Source: Magnolia sinica
Taxonomy: Eukaryota > Streptophyta > Magnoliopsida > Magnoliales > Magnoliaceae
Reading direction: 5' to 3'
Length of the DNA: 64,000 nt
Assembly: GCF_029962835.1 (NCBI RefSeq)
Contig: NC_080577.1
Location: 24,720,501 to 24,784,500 of the forward strand
This document shows positions 1 to 11,803 of this stretch, in pieces. Positions within the stretch are counted from its first letter, which is position 1. Each line of letters opens with the position of its first letter. The notes under the pieces were generated by a model that was given only the letters and a program-made list of their open reading frames with translations, was not told the DNA's origin and ran no database searches. Both the position numbers and the translations under genes were made by a program.

Positions 1-1182
1 TCTTCTCACCTATAAATAGTGCACGAATCTCGGAAGAAATCATCGATTTAATTATAGTATTCAAGCCAATCTTCGTCGAACTTCGAGAGATAATTTTGTG
101 CTCCATCTAAGCTAAGTGTGCTTATTTAATATCTTCTTTCCTTAGCTTTATTTTAATTGATTTTGTTTCTTATATTCCAATCCGATTTGAAAAGAGGAAT
201 TGTTATTCCCTTTCTTTGGAATCAAAATCAATTAAGGCAAGCCCTGTTTGGTTTAATTTAAAATCTATTAGAACTAGAACCATTGTAATCGAGTCTTGGA
301 CATTGAAGTTGGACATTCAATCATCTACTTTGATTTGGTTCTACCGCTACAACGAAGAAGATATTCGTATTTTACATATTGTAAATTCCTTTCTATTATT
401 TTGGTTTCTTTCAAGATTTGCGAAAAATCTTGTTATATTGGTTATCCGAGGAAAGCCAGAAAACTCAGAAGTGGGGTTTTTAATTGTGTAAGCCCACATA
501 TAAAGACACAATTGTAAGGGTTTTGGGTGAACTGGGAAAACCTATCTTTAGTGAACGCTAATATCCCTGTGTGAGGATATTAGGAGTGGAGTAGCTTTTG
601 TGTGGCGTTGGATAACGGTTGGTGAACACAGGCGAACCACTATAAATCCTTTGAGTTGTGGTTGATTGATTTATTCTTTTAATTGTTTTTATTCTTTTTG
701 TGGGATGTATGTATGGTGGTGAATGTTGTAATTATTTCAAGCTTTGTGAGAATGTTGTAATAGCTTAGAAGTTACTTTGTGCTATTCCTTTATAAGCTTG
801 ATTTTCAATTTCCTTTGAAAGTTGTTCCAGCAGGGTTGCCCTGCCAGTGTTATGGTGTATGGCTGTCCCGAGTCCAATACATCTTGAATTGCAAGTTATT
901 TCAATTCCGTTCATATTTGTTTTTGTATTCCTCTTCGATTTGAGACTTGATACAAAGACCTTTCTAGAAATAAGGTTGTCCTACCATAAACTCGTTTTGG
1001 TGTAAGGTTGTCCTTAGAATAACGTTTGTATCAACCTCTCAAGATCTGAATTTTGAGGTTGTTTTTCTTTCTTGCATTATTATTTAATTTGGCTATCATT
1101 TTCTTTATTATTCCGCTGTTATAAGTTTTTATTTGGCATTGTCCTATTCACCCCCTCTAGGACATATAGCTTGGCCTTTTCA
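1..1182 (+). repeat. 5' LTR (partial) of a Sirevirus-like Ty1/copia element
   Basis: This stretch is nearly identical to 7900-9090, differing by scattered substitutions and small indels, so it is the matching long terminal repeat. The window starts inside it, so roughly 860 bases of its U3 (equivalent to 7038-7899) lie outside. It ends in TTTTCA, directly followed by a primer binding site. It includes the TATA box and the putative R and U5. High similarity of the two LTRs suggests a fairly recent insertion, although the internal genes are broken. Short open frames inside it are not genes. Confidence 0.93.
11..18 (+). promoter_or_regulatory. TATA box of the 5' LTR
   Basis: TATAAATA lies in the 5' LTR and is repeated at the same place in the 3' LTR (7910-7917). 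In that copy it follows an array of short palindromes. It is the likely start region for retroelement transcription. Confidence 0.6.
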
Positions 1183-1184
1183 AG

Positions 1185-1196
1185 TGGTATCAAAGC
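1185..1196 (+). other. Primer binding site (initiator tRNA-Met type)
   Basis: TGGTATCAAAGC starts two bases after the LTR end. It matches the tRNA-iMet complement (TGGTATCAGAGC) used by most plant copia elements with one mismatch, and it fixes the LTR boundary. Confidence 0.85.
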
Positions 1197-1256
1197 CTAA
1201 TAGCTCCTTTTAATTCTTGGATTTAATTTCTGAGCTAACGATTTAAGCTATTTAAG

Positions 1257-2997
1257 ATGTCAAATTTTGATAGCCTTTCAGTCACTAGGCCTCCACCCTT
1301 TGATGGCTCCAACTATGCTTATTGGAAAGCCGGAATGAGGATCTTCCTCAAATCAATGGATGAAAATGTGTGGCAAGCCACAGTGACTGAATGGAATCCT
1401 CCTATCATGGAAGTTATTGGGGTTGATGGTTCAAAGTCTATGAAAACCACACCATATTACCAATGGACCACCCTTGAAAAGTGAGAGTAGTGCAAATGCT
1501 AAAGCACTAAATGCAATTACTTGCGCACTATCACCGGATGAGTTCAAAAGAATCATTTCTTGTGATACCGCAAAGCAAGCTTGGGATACATTAGAAATGA
1601 CACACGAGGGTACTACAATTGTCAAAAATCTAAAGTCCAACTCCTCACAACCAGATTTGAAGAAATTCATATGGAGGAAAATGAGATGTTTATGGACTTT
1701 TACACTAGATTGAATGACATTGTAAACTCAATGTGGGGTCTTGGCGATAAAATCCCGGAAAGTAAAGTATGTGCAAAAATATTACGCTCACTTCTTGAAC
1801 GGTTCAATTCTAAAGTAACCGCAATCCAGGAACTTCGTGATACGGATAATATGAGGTTGAAGAACTAGTTGGTTCTCTACAAACCTACGAGTTAAACTTT
1901 AAAGCTCCTAAAGGTAAATCTATCGCTCTAAAATCTTCTAAATGTAGTTCAGAAGAAAATTCTGATTCAGAAGATGACATGGCTCTTTTAGCTAAAAATT
2001 TTACAAAATTTTCAAAAGCAAGAAAAGAGTTGATTTTCAAAAATCAAATGACAAAAAGAAGTTTAGACCCAAATCTCGAAAATCTTTGAAAGATAGTCAA
2101 TGTTACAACGTCTAGAATATGGGCACTTAGCAAATAGATGTCCTAAAAGGGACAAACCCAAGAAGAAGGGTATGTTGGCTACATGGGATGAATCATCCGA
2201 TTCTGAAGGTTCTCCTGAATCAGAAGATTATGAAACTGAGTCGGGCAATGAGGTTAAAGCTCTTATGACTCTAGCCAAATTCACATTTTCAGATAATGAC
2301 TCTACGAGTGAAGAAAATCTGAATAGTGAATGTGAAAATGAAGATGATCTTCAAGATGCTTACAATGCCCTATATAAGGAAAGTTGTAAAATTGTTGTCA
2401 AACTTAAACTTCAAAAAGAAAAGTTTTCTAAACTCAAAAATTGTTTTGAATCGCTTGTCTTAGAAAAATCACAAATTTCAGATAATTTTGAAAAATCAAA
2501 ATGCGATTTGGAATTTAAAAACTCTCAAATTGTTGATTTAAAATCTGAAATTGAGAAACTTAAAACTGAAGTTTCCTCTCTTCTGAGTTTAAAGGACACA
2601 TGGAAATATGCCCAAGGTGATCCAAAGTTAGAAAAATTGTTATCCGGATCAAGAAAATGTGGCGATCGATCCGGGTTGGGCTATGATAAAAATCAACCTC
2701 CTAAACAAAAGTATACTCCTCCTATATTTGTTAAAGGAGAGTCCTCAAACTCAAAAGGGAAAAGTACTTATCAAGATTTTTCTAAAAATTCAAAAACTTT
2801 TCAAAAACCTAGAAACAGCCATATCAACTTTAATCAGAATCGAAATCCACTAGCTAAAAAGATAGTTGATTTACTCAAGGAGCTATTAAAATCTAACTCT
2901 ATAGGTCATTCCTACAAGTATACACAAAAGAAGACCAACTATGTTCCTAAACCCAAAACAATTATGAAATGGATTCCTAAAGTCACCTGCTTGGTTG
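1257..2997 (+). pseudogene. gag: Sirevirus-like gag (frameshifted)
   Basis: The start MSNFDSLSVTRPPPFDG followed by NYAYWKAGM is typical of copia Gag (N-terminal UBN2/DUF4219-like region). The reading jumps frame near 1480, 1600-1700 and 1860-2100. The nucleocapsid CCHC knuckle is present, but its first cysteines lie in a different frame from the rest: YGHLANRCPKR is read from about 2115. An acidic and then coiled-coil-like stretch (repeated K, L and E around 2400-2600) and a basic tail follow. The protein would package genomic RNA in an intact element. The breaks make this copy non-functional. Confidence 0.85.
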
Positions 2998-2999
2998 CT

Positions 3000-3299
3000 C
3001 ACACTGCTTTCAAAGCAACAAGTCATTCAAAGTGGTACCTAGACAGTGGATGCTCCAGGCATATGACAGGTGACAAAGCTTTATTCACCGATCTGAAAGA
3101 TATGACTGATGGGTCAGTCACATTTGGTGATGGTAGCAACTGCAAGATAATAGGCCAAGGTACGGTTCAACTTTTTAATCTTCCTGTGTTTAAAAATGTT
3201 TTATATGTTGAAGGCCTAAAGCACAACTTGCTTAGTATATCACAAATATGTGATAATAACCATAATGTTCGGTTTTCTAATCAAAGCGTGAGATACTAA
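3000..3299 (+). pseudogene. Copia aspartic protease remnant
   Basis: The motif WYLDSGCSRHMTG (3033 onward) holds the LDSG active site of copia proteases, followed by VTFGDGS and the NVLYVEGLKHNLLSISQ motif. The frame is continuous with the upstream Gag tail from 2100 and stops at 3297-3299, before the integrase zinc-binding part. In an intact element it would be processed from the polyprotein and cut Gag-Pol. Confidence 0.85.
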
Positions 3300-3404
3300 A
3301 CAATAAGGTTTATGTAATATTAACTGGACATAGAACGTCTGAAAATTGCTATATTATTAGTGAATCCAGCTCATCTAATCAAACATGTTACATGGTCCAT
3401 ACAG

Positions 3405-4340
3405 ACGAGACTGATTTATGGCACAAACGTCTTGGACATGTACATTATCGAAATTTATATCGATTGAGCAAACGAGAACTTGTAAGAGGTTTACCCAAAC
3501 TTCAGAAATTAGATAAAATATGTGGTGAATGCTAGATAGGCAAACAAACAAAGAACTCACATAAAAAGGTGAATTCAAATACCACATCAAGACCACTCGA
3601 ACTTCTCCACATGGACTTGATAGGACCTACCAGAACGGAAAGTCGTGGTGGTAAAAAGTATATCTTGGTAATAGTTGATGACTTTACCAGATTTACTTGG
3701 GTAGTCTTCTTAATGGATAAATCTGAAACCCTTGAAGAAGTAAGAAAAGTTCTCAAAAGGATTCAAACTGAAAAATCTTCTCAAATCAGTAAAATTCGTA
3801 GTGATCATGGATCTGAATTTGAGAATAGCAATTTTGAGAAGTTCTGTACCGACCTAGGAATATTACATGAATTCTCTGCTCCCAAAACTCCACAACAAAA
3901 TGGAATTGTAGAAAGGAAGAATAGGGTGCTTCAAGAAATGGCTAATGTCATGTTGAATAGCATGAAGCTCTCTAAAAATCTTTGGGCTGAAGTAGTCAAC
4001 ACAGCTTGCTATATTATTAACCGAGTCTACACAAAAAAAGATAATAATAAGACGGCTTACGAATTGTGGTTCAATAAAAAGCCTACTGTTAAATACTTTC
4101 GAGTTTTTGGCAGCAAGTGCTATATTTTACGTGATCATGAAAATTTGGGAAAGTTCGATATGAAGAGTGATGAAGGTATTTTTCTAGGATACTCTTTAAA
4201 CAGTTGAGCTTATAGGGTCCTGAACAAAAGGACTGGTGTGATTCAAGAATCCATTAATGTTGTCATTGATGATCATTTAAACACACCAACTTCTAATTCA
4301 GATAATGATGAAGTACTAATCATTGATAAACCTGATACTT
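3405..4340 (+). pseudogene. Copia integrase remnant
   Basis: The GAG-pre-integrase zinc-binding segment (LWHKRLGHVHYRNL, then CGEC) starts at 3405 and is cut by a TAG at 3533-3535, where a glutamine codon would be expected. The core follows from 3569. Catalytic acidic residues can be seen in HMDLIGPT, RSDHGSEF and NGIVERKNR, so the DDE triad survives. The C-terminal part (FGSKCYILRD, then GIFLGYS) ends at a TGA at about 4207, beyond which similarity continues briefly. It would insert cDNA into the genome if intact. Confidence 0.88.
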
Positions 4341-4362
4341 CATCAAATCAAACTGTTCCGAG

Positions 4363-6000
4363 TTGAGGACTGTTAAAGATCATCCAACCACACAAATTCT
4401 TGGAAACCCTCTCACCGGTGTTCGCAGTAGACAACTTGAGGATATATGTAATTATGTATGTTTTACATCCCAAATTGAACCATCTAACGTAAAAGAAGCG
4501 CTTATTGATAACCGGATTGTTGCGATGCAAGATGAACTCAACCAATTCATAAGAAATGATGTTTGGTATCTCGTACCAAGACTTAAAGATAAACACATCA
4601 TTGGAACAAAATGGATTTTCAAAAATAAGTCTGATGAACGTGGAAATATAATTAGAAACAAGGCTAGACTGGTGGTACAAGGTTATACTCAAATTGAAGG
4701 GATTGATTTCGATGAAACCTTTGCACCAGTAGCACGTCTTGAATCTATCTGACTATTTATATCCATTGCATGTTTTAAAAAGATAAAGATCTATCGGATG
4801 GATGTGAAAAGTGCTTTTCTAAATGGCGATTTACATGAAGAAGTCTATGTTGAACAACCTAATGGGTTTTGAAGATTCCAAAAATACTGATTATGTGTAT
4901 CGGCTTAAAAGGCACTTTATGGATTAAAACAAGCACCTAGGGCATGGTATGAGAAACTAACGAAATTTCTTTGAACTCATAATTTTCAAATGGGATCTGT
5001 TGATAAAACTCTGTTTGTTAAAAAACAAAATGATCATAACTTAATGGTACGGATTTATGTTGATTATATAATTTATTGATCAACTTGTAATGACTTTACT
5101 ACTGAGTATGCAGATTTGATGAAATAAAAGATTGAAATGAGCATGGTTGGGGAATTGACTTATTTCCTTGGATTGCAAGTAAAGCAACAATCTGAAGGAA
5201 TATTCATTTCTCAATCTAAGTATGCCTTGAATCTAATCAAGAGATTTGGATTTAAGAATGGTAAGAATTTCGATACTCCTATGAGTACTACCCTGAAACT
5301 ATCAAAAGACTCTAATGGTAAAAATGTTGACTCAAAACTTTATCGGAGTATGATTGGTAGTTTGTTATATCTAACTGCTAGTAGACCTGATATTTCTCTA
5401 AGTGTTGGTATTTGCGCAAGATATCAATCTGATCCAAAAGAATCTCACTTAATTGCTGTCAAGCGAATTATTAGATATGTCGCAAGTACTGTAAATCTTG
5501 GTCTCTGGTATCCTCATGAAACCAATGTTCAATTAGTTGGGTACTCGGATGCTGACTGGGCTGGTAATCTAGATGATAGAAAATCAACCAGTGGTGGTTG
5601 TTTTTTTATTGAAAATTGTCTAGTTTCCTGGTTTAGTAAGAAACAAAATTCTATATCACTTTCAACAGCTGAAGCTGAGTATATTGCAGCTGGTAATGCA
5701 TGTACACAGCTTGTTTGGATGCAACGAATGCTAAGTGATTATGGAATTAAACAGGATTCTATGTTATTACATTGTGATAATTCCAGTGCGATAAATATTT
5801 CAAAAAATCCTATTCAGCATTCTCGTACTAAGCACATTGACATTAGATTTCATTATATAAGGGAATTAGTAGAAGAAAAAGTTATATCTCTAGAATATAT
5901 TCCTACCGAAGATCAACGAGTTGATATTTTCACAAAACCTCTTGATAAAAGCAGGTTCAAAAAGGTGAAATTTGATCTTGGCATGTGCATTTTAAATTGA
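4363..6000 (+). pseudogene. Copia reverse transcriptase-RNase H remnant
   Basis: The RT palm begins with [17 protein letters not shown] and [11 protein letters not shown], then [14 protein letters not shown], where a TGA interrupts at about 4750. From 4753 to 5136 the frame holds several stops, though [12 protein letters not shown] and ALYGLKQAPRAWYEKL are readable. The catalytic YVDD box reads YVDY (5056-5067), so one essential aspartate is lost. The last 287 residues are continuous: FLGLQVKQ, then RNase H with YSDADWAG, STAEAEYIAAG, HCDNSSAI and RTKHIDIRFHYIREL. The C-terminus resembles Sirevirus/SIRE pol. Confidence 0.9.
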
Positions 6001-6295
6001 TAATTTATGCCTTCTTGTATAATATTGTATATATTTGCTAGATTGTATTTCAATTTTTGTTTAAATTGCAAGATAATTCATGCTATCTCAAATGGTACTC
6101 AGATTTGTTTGCCATCCTTAATCTGTCATTTCATTCTTCAGTTTCGACTCCATCCTAGTCATAGTGACATTCCATTTGCATACTTTATGACTGTATTGGC
6201 TACTCATATGTTAGTCGATATGCATTGATGAAGCACCAATCCATCATCGATCTTCAACAATACAAATATTAATAAGATGAAGATGGATCGCTTCT

Positions 6296-6595
6296 GAACA
6301 AGGTGGTGGTGTTGATGGTGGTCTTGAAAAAGCTGGTGTTGATATTAATATGGATGATATTTTTGAGGAACTGGATTCGAACTCAGCTAATGATCCTTTG
6401 AGCCTTCTTCATTTGATGCACGTCGAGTGCATTAGAAGATAAAGTAGAGAATATTAAAGTTAAGTTGGAGAACATGTCATTGCTCATGATTTGCAATTCA
6501 AATACATGTGCAAATACCTAAGGCGCTTGAACAAAGGCATGCACCAACTTGATCCTTCTATTCCTGCTCCATCTTCAAGTTCTAATTCTGACTAG
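6296..6595 (+). pseudogene. Decayed extra ORF between pol and the 3' LTR
   Basis: Two adjacent frames look like one former protein. At 6296-6442 there is an acidic segment with DINMDDIFEELDSNSANDP. After a frameshift comes a heptad-like KVENIKVKLENM, then in a third frame DLQFKYMCKYLRRLNKGM and a Ser/Pro-rich end (PSIPAPSSSSNSD), with a stop at 6593-6595. Sireviruses often carry an extra, env-like or coiled-coil ORF here, so this is likely its remnant. I cannot say what it did, and I see no convincing membrane segment in it. Confidence 0.55.
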
Positions 6596-6808
6596 TTTCT
6601 ATGAGACTTTTGGGTTGTAATAACTTTATTTCTTTGCTCTTGTTTGCTTGAGTTTGAGTTGGATTCTATGCTGGATATTTGTTTTTCTTGATGTAATGCT
6701 GGATATCTGTGATGCTATCTTGAGTATCTCTATGACTCTTGTGCTATACTCTATTTCCTCCTCATGTTTACTCTCATTCCTTTATTTAGTTCTCCTTTGT
6801 CATCTTGT

Positions 6809-6890
6809 GACAAAAAGGGGGAGAATGGTTTATTGTTAATGTGATTGTGAGAGGAGTAGCATTGGTTATGTTACTCAGGGGGAGTGGGGT
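6809..6890 (+). other. Internal polypurine-tract-like repeats
   Basis: GACAAAAAGGGGGAGAATGG at about 6809-6828 and CAGGGGGAGTGGGG at about 6876-6889 resemble the true tract at 7024-7037. Repeated polypurine tracts upstream of the 3' LTR are a known Sirevirus trait. Confidence 0.6.
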
Positions 6891-7023
6891 GTCAAGAAGA
6901 ATATATGTTTGATCTTGTTGAATGTTGAAACTGGTTGATGTTGAATATTGATTATTGATTTGCAGGTATTAACCAGTTGTTTTACTTTATGTTTATCTTG
7001 GTTATGTGTTTTGTCACTAATTT

Positions 7024-7037
7024 GACAAAGGGGAGAT
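7024..7037 (+). other. Polypurine tract
   Basis: GACAAAGGGGAGAT lies immediately before the 3' LTR start (TGTAAGTG). It is the expected primer for plus-strand DNA synthesis. Confidence 0.85.
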
Positions 7038-9090
7038 TGTAAGTGCTATAGTTTATATCCCTGTCTGTTGTCAAATTTGTGGTGCCAAAATCACTATTAT
7101 ACTCTGTTATATATAACTTGCATAAGTGAAGCTCTCTCAAGGATCAACATACATGTACAAGCTAAGCTCACATCAAGCAACGCTCTCAAGTACAAGACTC
7201 AAGATCTTGAATGAAAGAACTGATCACAAGACAAGACTCTTGAATGCAAGAACTGCTCACAAGACTCAAGCTGAAAAGAAAAAGAAAGTACAAGGCAAGA
7301 CTCAAGCTGAACTCAAGACTCAAGCTGAAACTTAAGCCACTTTCATGATTGAGCTACTTCAAGGTTTAGTCTACATCAAGACTTCAAGGCTCATTCTTCA
7401 TGGTCTCTTGTTTCAATGTCCATACTTCATGATTGAGGTTTGTTTGACCATAGGATGACCTTAGAAGTAGGTCATTTTGGATACATAAGTCATATGTTAT
7501 TTTACATGTGATTGGTCTGTTCTTCGACCAGTCTTAGGTCTGCTTCGACTAGTCCTAGACTTGCTACGACCAGTCTAAAACATTTCCTGGATCGATCGTA
7601 AGTTTGTTACAAATTCGGATAAAATCATTAGCCTTCGACTAGTCACGGAATGCATTCGACCGATCGTAGGAGCAGTGTTTCGCATCTTCGACCGGTCGTA
7701 GAATCTACGACTCGAAGTCGAGCGAACTATTCAGGACCTACGACCGGTCGAAGGAAACCTACGACCGATCGTAGGTGACCTACGACGATCGTAGGAGAGC
7801 TACGACGATCGTAGAAGCTCTGCGCTTATCCCGCCTAATCTTTCAAATATCTATGGCTTCGACTAGTCGAAGAGCACTCTAGACGAGTCGAAGAACTGAT
7901 CTTCTCACCTATAAATAGTGCACGAATCTCGGAAGAAATCATCGATTTAATTATAGTATTCAAGCCAATCTTCGTCGAACTTCGAGAGATAATTTTGTGC
8001 TCCATCTAAGCTAAGTGTGCTTATTTAATATCTTCTTTCCTTAGCTTTATTTTAATTGATTTTGTTTCGGCTATTCCAATCCGATTTGAAAAGAGGAATT
8101 GTTATTCCCTTTCTTTGGAATCAAAATCAATTAAGGCAAGCCCTGTTTGGTTTAATTTAAAATCTATTAGAACTAGAACCATTGTAATCGAGTCTTGGAC
8201 ATTGAAGTTGGACATTCAATCATCTACTTTGATTTGGTTCTACCGGGCTACAACGAAGAAGATATTCGTATTTTACATATTGTAAATTCCTTTCTATTAT
8301 TTTGGTTTCTTTCAAGATTTGCGGAAAAATCTTGTTATATTGGTTATCCGAGGAAAGCCAGAAAACTCAGAAGTGGGGGTTTTTAATTGTGTAAGCCCAC
8401 ATATAAAGACACAATTGTAAGGGTTTTGGGTGAACCGGGAAAACCTATCTTTAGTGAACGCTAATATCCCTGTGTGAGGATATTAGGAGTGGAGTAGCTT
8501 TTGTGTGGTTGTTGGATAACGGTTGGTGAACACACGGAACCACTATAAATCCTTTGAGTTGTGGTTGATTGATTTATTCTTTTAATTGTTTTTATTCTTT
8601 TTGTGGGATGTATGTATGGTGGTGAATGTTGTAATTATTTCAAGCTTTGTGAGAATGTTGTAATAGCTTAGAATTTACTTTCTGCTATTCCTTTATAAGC
8701 TTGTTTTTCAATTTCATTTTGAAAGTTGTTCCAGCAAGGTTGCCCTGCCATTTTTATGGTGTATGGCTGTCCCTAGAACAATACATCTTTAATTACAAGT
8801 TATTTCAATTCAGTTCATATTTGTTTTTGTATTCCTCTTCGATTTGAGACTTGATACAAAGACCTTTCTAGAAATAAGGTTGTCCTACCATAAACTCTGT
8901 TTTTGGTGTAAGGTTGTCCTTAGAATAACGTTTGTATCAACCTCTCAAGATCTGAATTTTGAGGTTGTTTTTCTTTCCTGCATTATTATTTAATTTGGCT
9001 ATCATTTTCTTTATTATTCCGCTGTTATAAGTTTTTATTTGGCATTGTCCTATTCACCCCCCCTCTAGGACATATAGCTTGGCCTTTTCA
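7038..9090 (+). repeat. 3' LTR of the Sirevirus-like element, complete
   Basis: The repeat runs from TGTAAGTG to CTTTTCA (TG...CA), 2,053 bp, just after a polypurine tract. Its last 1,191 bases match 1-1182. U3 contains a dense group of palindromes (7519-7890) just upstream of TATAAATA (7910-7917). The next five bases, GAAAC (9091-9095), would be the target duplication; the partner copy is outside the window. Confidence 0.93.
7519..7890 (+). repeat. Array of about 14 short palindromes in LTR U3
   Basis: Imperfect copies of a dyad motif close to TACGACCGGTCGTA recur every 18-50 bases: variants CGACCAGTC, CGACTAGTC, CGACCGATCG, CGACCGGTCG and CGACGATCG. The group ends about 20 bases before the TATA box. 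Clusters of palindromes in LTRs are a described feature of Sireviruses and could bind a dimeric regulator; the role here is inferred. Confidence 0.8.
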
Positions 9091-9690
9091 GAAACTATTT
9101 TTCAAAAAAGCTGACAAAACTTTTAATAATAAAATAAAACCCTAATTAAAAGTTAGTAATGCAAATATACTAAAATTTTCCTAAAATAGTAAAACTTACT
9201 AAAAATATAAAGTTCTACTCTATGTAGGATAATTCTTGACACGATAAGACGCCAACTTTAAGAAGATACCAAATAATAAAAATCTAAAGGAAAAAAGTTA
9301 CCTTCGACCTAAAATTTGCTAAAAATAATAAGTTTTCTTAAAAATGTGAGACTTGAGTAGGAATGAGTAGTTTTCCTGCGAAATGGAGTGACGTGATACG
9401 CTTACAATGTTGGTTGGCCACATAACAAAATTTCAGTCGAAATTCATAGGCCGTGCGTCCCGTAACTCATTTCAGATCAAAAGTTATGGTGCTTTATAGT
9501 TTGTACTTTGAATGACAAATTTTCTCAATCCAGAATGAATTTCTCTGATCTGGATGCTCCTAGGGCCCAACTACATCATGCCATGTGTAAGACTGGGCCC
9601 ATATCTAATAGATTACATTCACTTATGTCTGGGATTTTTTTAGTCCACATTGGCCAAGAATAGGTCTGTGGCCCACTTTACATCAGTTCC
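9091..9690 (-). repeat. Ty3/gypsy 3' LTR fragment interrupted by the copia element
   Basis: This AT-rich stretch is similar to 43,050-43,640 (shared blocks include GATCAAAAGTTATGG and the GGTCC/GGGCCCAACTAC-type block before the 3' end). It lies directly downstream, on the minus strand, of gypsy integrase. It is probably part of that element's 3' LTR. The Sirevirus LTR ends at 9090, so the copia element inserted into this LTR; the rest is beyond the window start. Confidence 0.65.
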
Positions 9691-9699
9691 CTTCACTCA

Positions 9700-11672
9700 A
9701 GAAAAACTCATCCTTGAGTTATCTATCTAACTCGGTTCATTATACTTATATAAATATGTCACGTTGTATATTCGTGAGATCTCTAAGCCCTCAGAAAGAT
9801 CAATGACATAAGTATTATCATTGATTTTTTGGAGTATCGGGACTAGGCCTATTTTCTTATTTCTCATCTTGTTATATGTCCTCGTTGAAAATCACTCCTC
9901 GCATAGGTGAACCAACACATTATTATCTACAAAAATCTTTTGGCATTGATGTTTATCCTCCTCTTCTTTATACCTAGCGTAGGACGCCTATAATTTTTTT
10001 TGAATATCGGCATGCATCGTCGCGATCTGATCTGCCATATTTTCTATTGCAACACTCATTCCTGATAATTTAGGCAATGAGACCAAGTCGAGAATATGCC
10101 TGGAAACTCGACCATACACAATCTCGAATGGGGACTTGCCAATGGACCAATTCTGCATGTTGTTGAAGGTGAACTCTACTTGAGTTGTAACAAGATCCCC
10201 ATTGTTTAGGCTTATCACAAGAGATACAATGTATAAGGTTCCCAAGTGTACGATTCACTACTTCTATTTACCCATCCTTCTGGGGGTGGTGGGCACCGTT
10301 AAACTCTAATGTGGTGTCAAATCATCGCCATAAAGTCTTCTAAAAGTGATTAAGGAACTTGGTATCGCAATCGAAGGTAATCGTCTTGGGAACACTATGT
10401 AATCGCACGATCTCTCTAAAGAACAGATTTATTAAGTTGCTCGCATCGAGAGTCTTCTTATAGGGGATGAAGTGAGCCATCTTAGAGAACCTATCAATTG
10501 CCACAAAGATTGAATCCATACCTCATTGAGTCCGCGGAAGACCTAGCACGAAGTCCATGGACAAGTCCTCCCAAGGGCCATCAGGTATAGGTAAAGGGTG
10601 TAAAGGCTTGTGTTTTGCAATCGCCCCTTAAATATTTGGCATGTATGACACCTCAACACCTCTTTCTTGACATCGTTTTTCAATTGTCGTTAGAAGTAGC
10701 ATTCCTTTAAAAGGGTTATCGTCTTGTCTCACCCTAAGTAACCGCCAAGGCCATCGTCAGGTAACTCTTGAATGATGCGCTCCCTCATTGAGCATTGTGC
10801 AATGCATAATTGGTTTTCCTTAAAGACAAAACCATCCTGGACATGCAAGTCATTTGACTGACCCGCTTGGCATATGGACCCCGCGTCCTTGAAATCGTCG
10901 TCATCTGCATATAATTCTTTGAGGCACTCGAACCTCATGAGGTTTTTACTCATGGTAACCAGTAAGGCTACCAGTCTACTAAGTGTATCAACAACCTTAT
11001 TATGCTACCATGCTTTATGTTTCAATACAAACATGAAATCTTGCAAGAAAGAAATCCATTTGGTATGCACACGATTGACATTAGCTTGATTGTTAATATA
11101 TTTAAGGGCTTAATGGTCTCTATAGAGAATAAACTCCCACTGAATCAGATTATATCTCCAATGATGCAAAGCCTAGACCACTCCATATAACTCCAGCTCA
11201 TATGTCGACCACTTCTTACAAGCTTCACTTAGCTTCTCATTGTAAAAAGCTATCGGACTGCCTTCTTAAGACAACACACCTTCAATACCCACATACGAAG
11301 CATCACACTCGACCTCGAATATCTTATTAAAGTTAGGATGCACAAAGACTAGGGTGGTAGACAATCGTTCCTTAATCTCCACAAAACTTCCGTCTGCCTC
11401 CTCAATTCATTAAAATTAATCATCTTTATGCAATCAGTAATAGGGGCCACAACGGTACTAAAGTTTATCATGAACCGACGATAGAAAATTGTCAACCCAT
11501 GAAAACTTTGTACTTCATGAATATTTTTCAGGATTGCCCACTCTCTAATAGCCTGCACTTTCTCTTCGTCCACATGGATTCCTGTGGACGTCACTACAAA
11601 GCCTTTTGTTTTTGGAAAAAACTCATTTGCATTCATCATAGGCAAATTTACATATCAATGGACATTCGGGCT
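9700..11672 (-). pseudogene. Ty3/gypsy pol remnant (RT end, RNase H, integrase)
   Basis: Read from high to low coordinates, there is the end of the RT (GFVVTSTGIHVDEEKVQAI, then FYRRFMINFSTVVAPIT), RNase H (SPIAFYNEKLSEACKKWSTY and LKYINNQ), the integrase zinc finger (about 10,730-10,950), the core ([17 protein letters not shown] at about 10,470-10,530) and the C-terminal segment with GKSPFEIVYG, ending near 9,760 with chromovirus-like IYNVTYLY. Stops and frameshifts break all frames. Gag, protease and the RT N-terminus are absent on the far side, where LINE sequence begins. Confidence 0.85.
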
Positions 11673-11803
11673 TCCTCAGGAAAAAAGGACCTGGGAGAAG
11701 CCTATCATAATGGCGCAGAAGAAAGGAATTGATGGAACGAAAAAGAAACCAACTAGAGAAATAAAGAATAACCGGGGCCTATCTCCTTGAGTTCCTGTGC
11801 AAG

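Noticed and set aside
6007..6228. Possible membrane protein after Sirevirus pol
   Set aside because: The frame is short and AT-rich with no continuation into the better-supported decayed ORF at 6296-6595.
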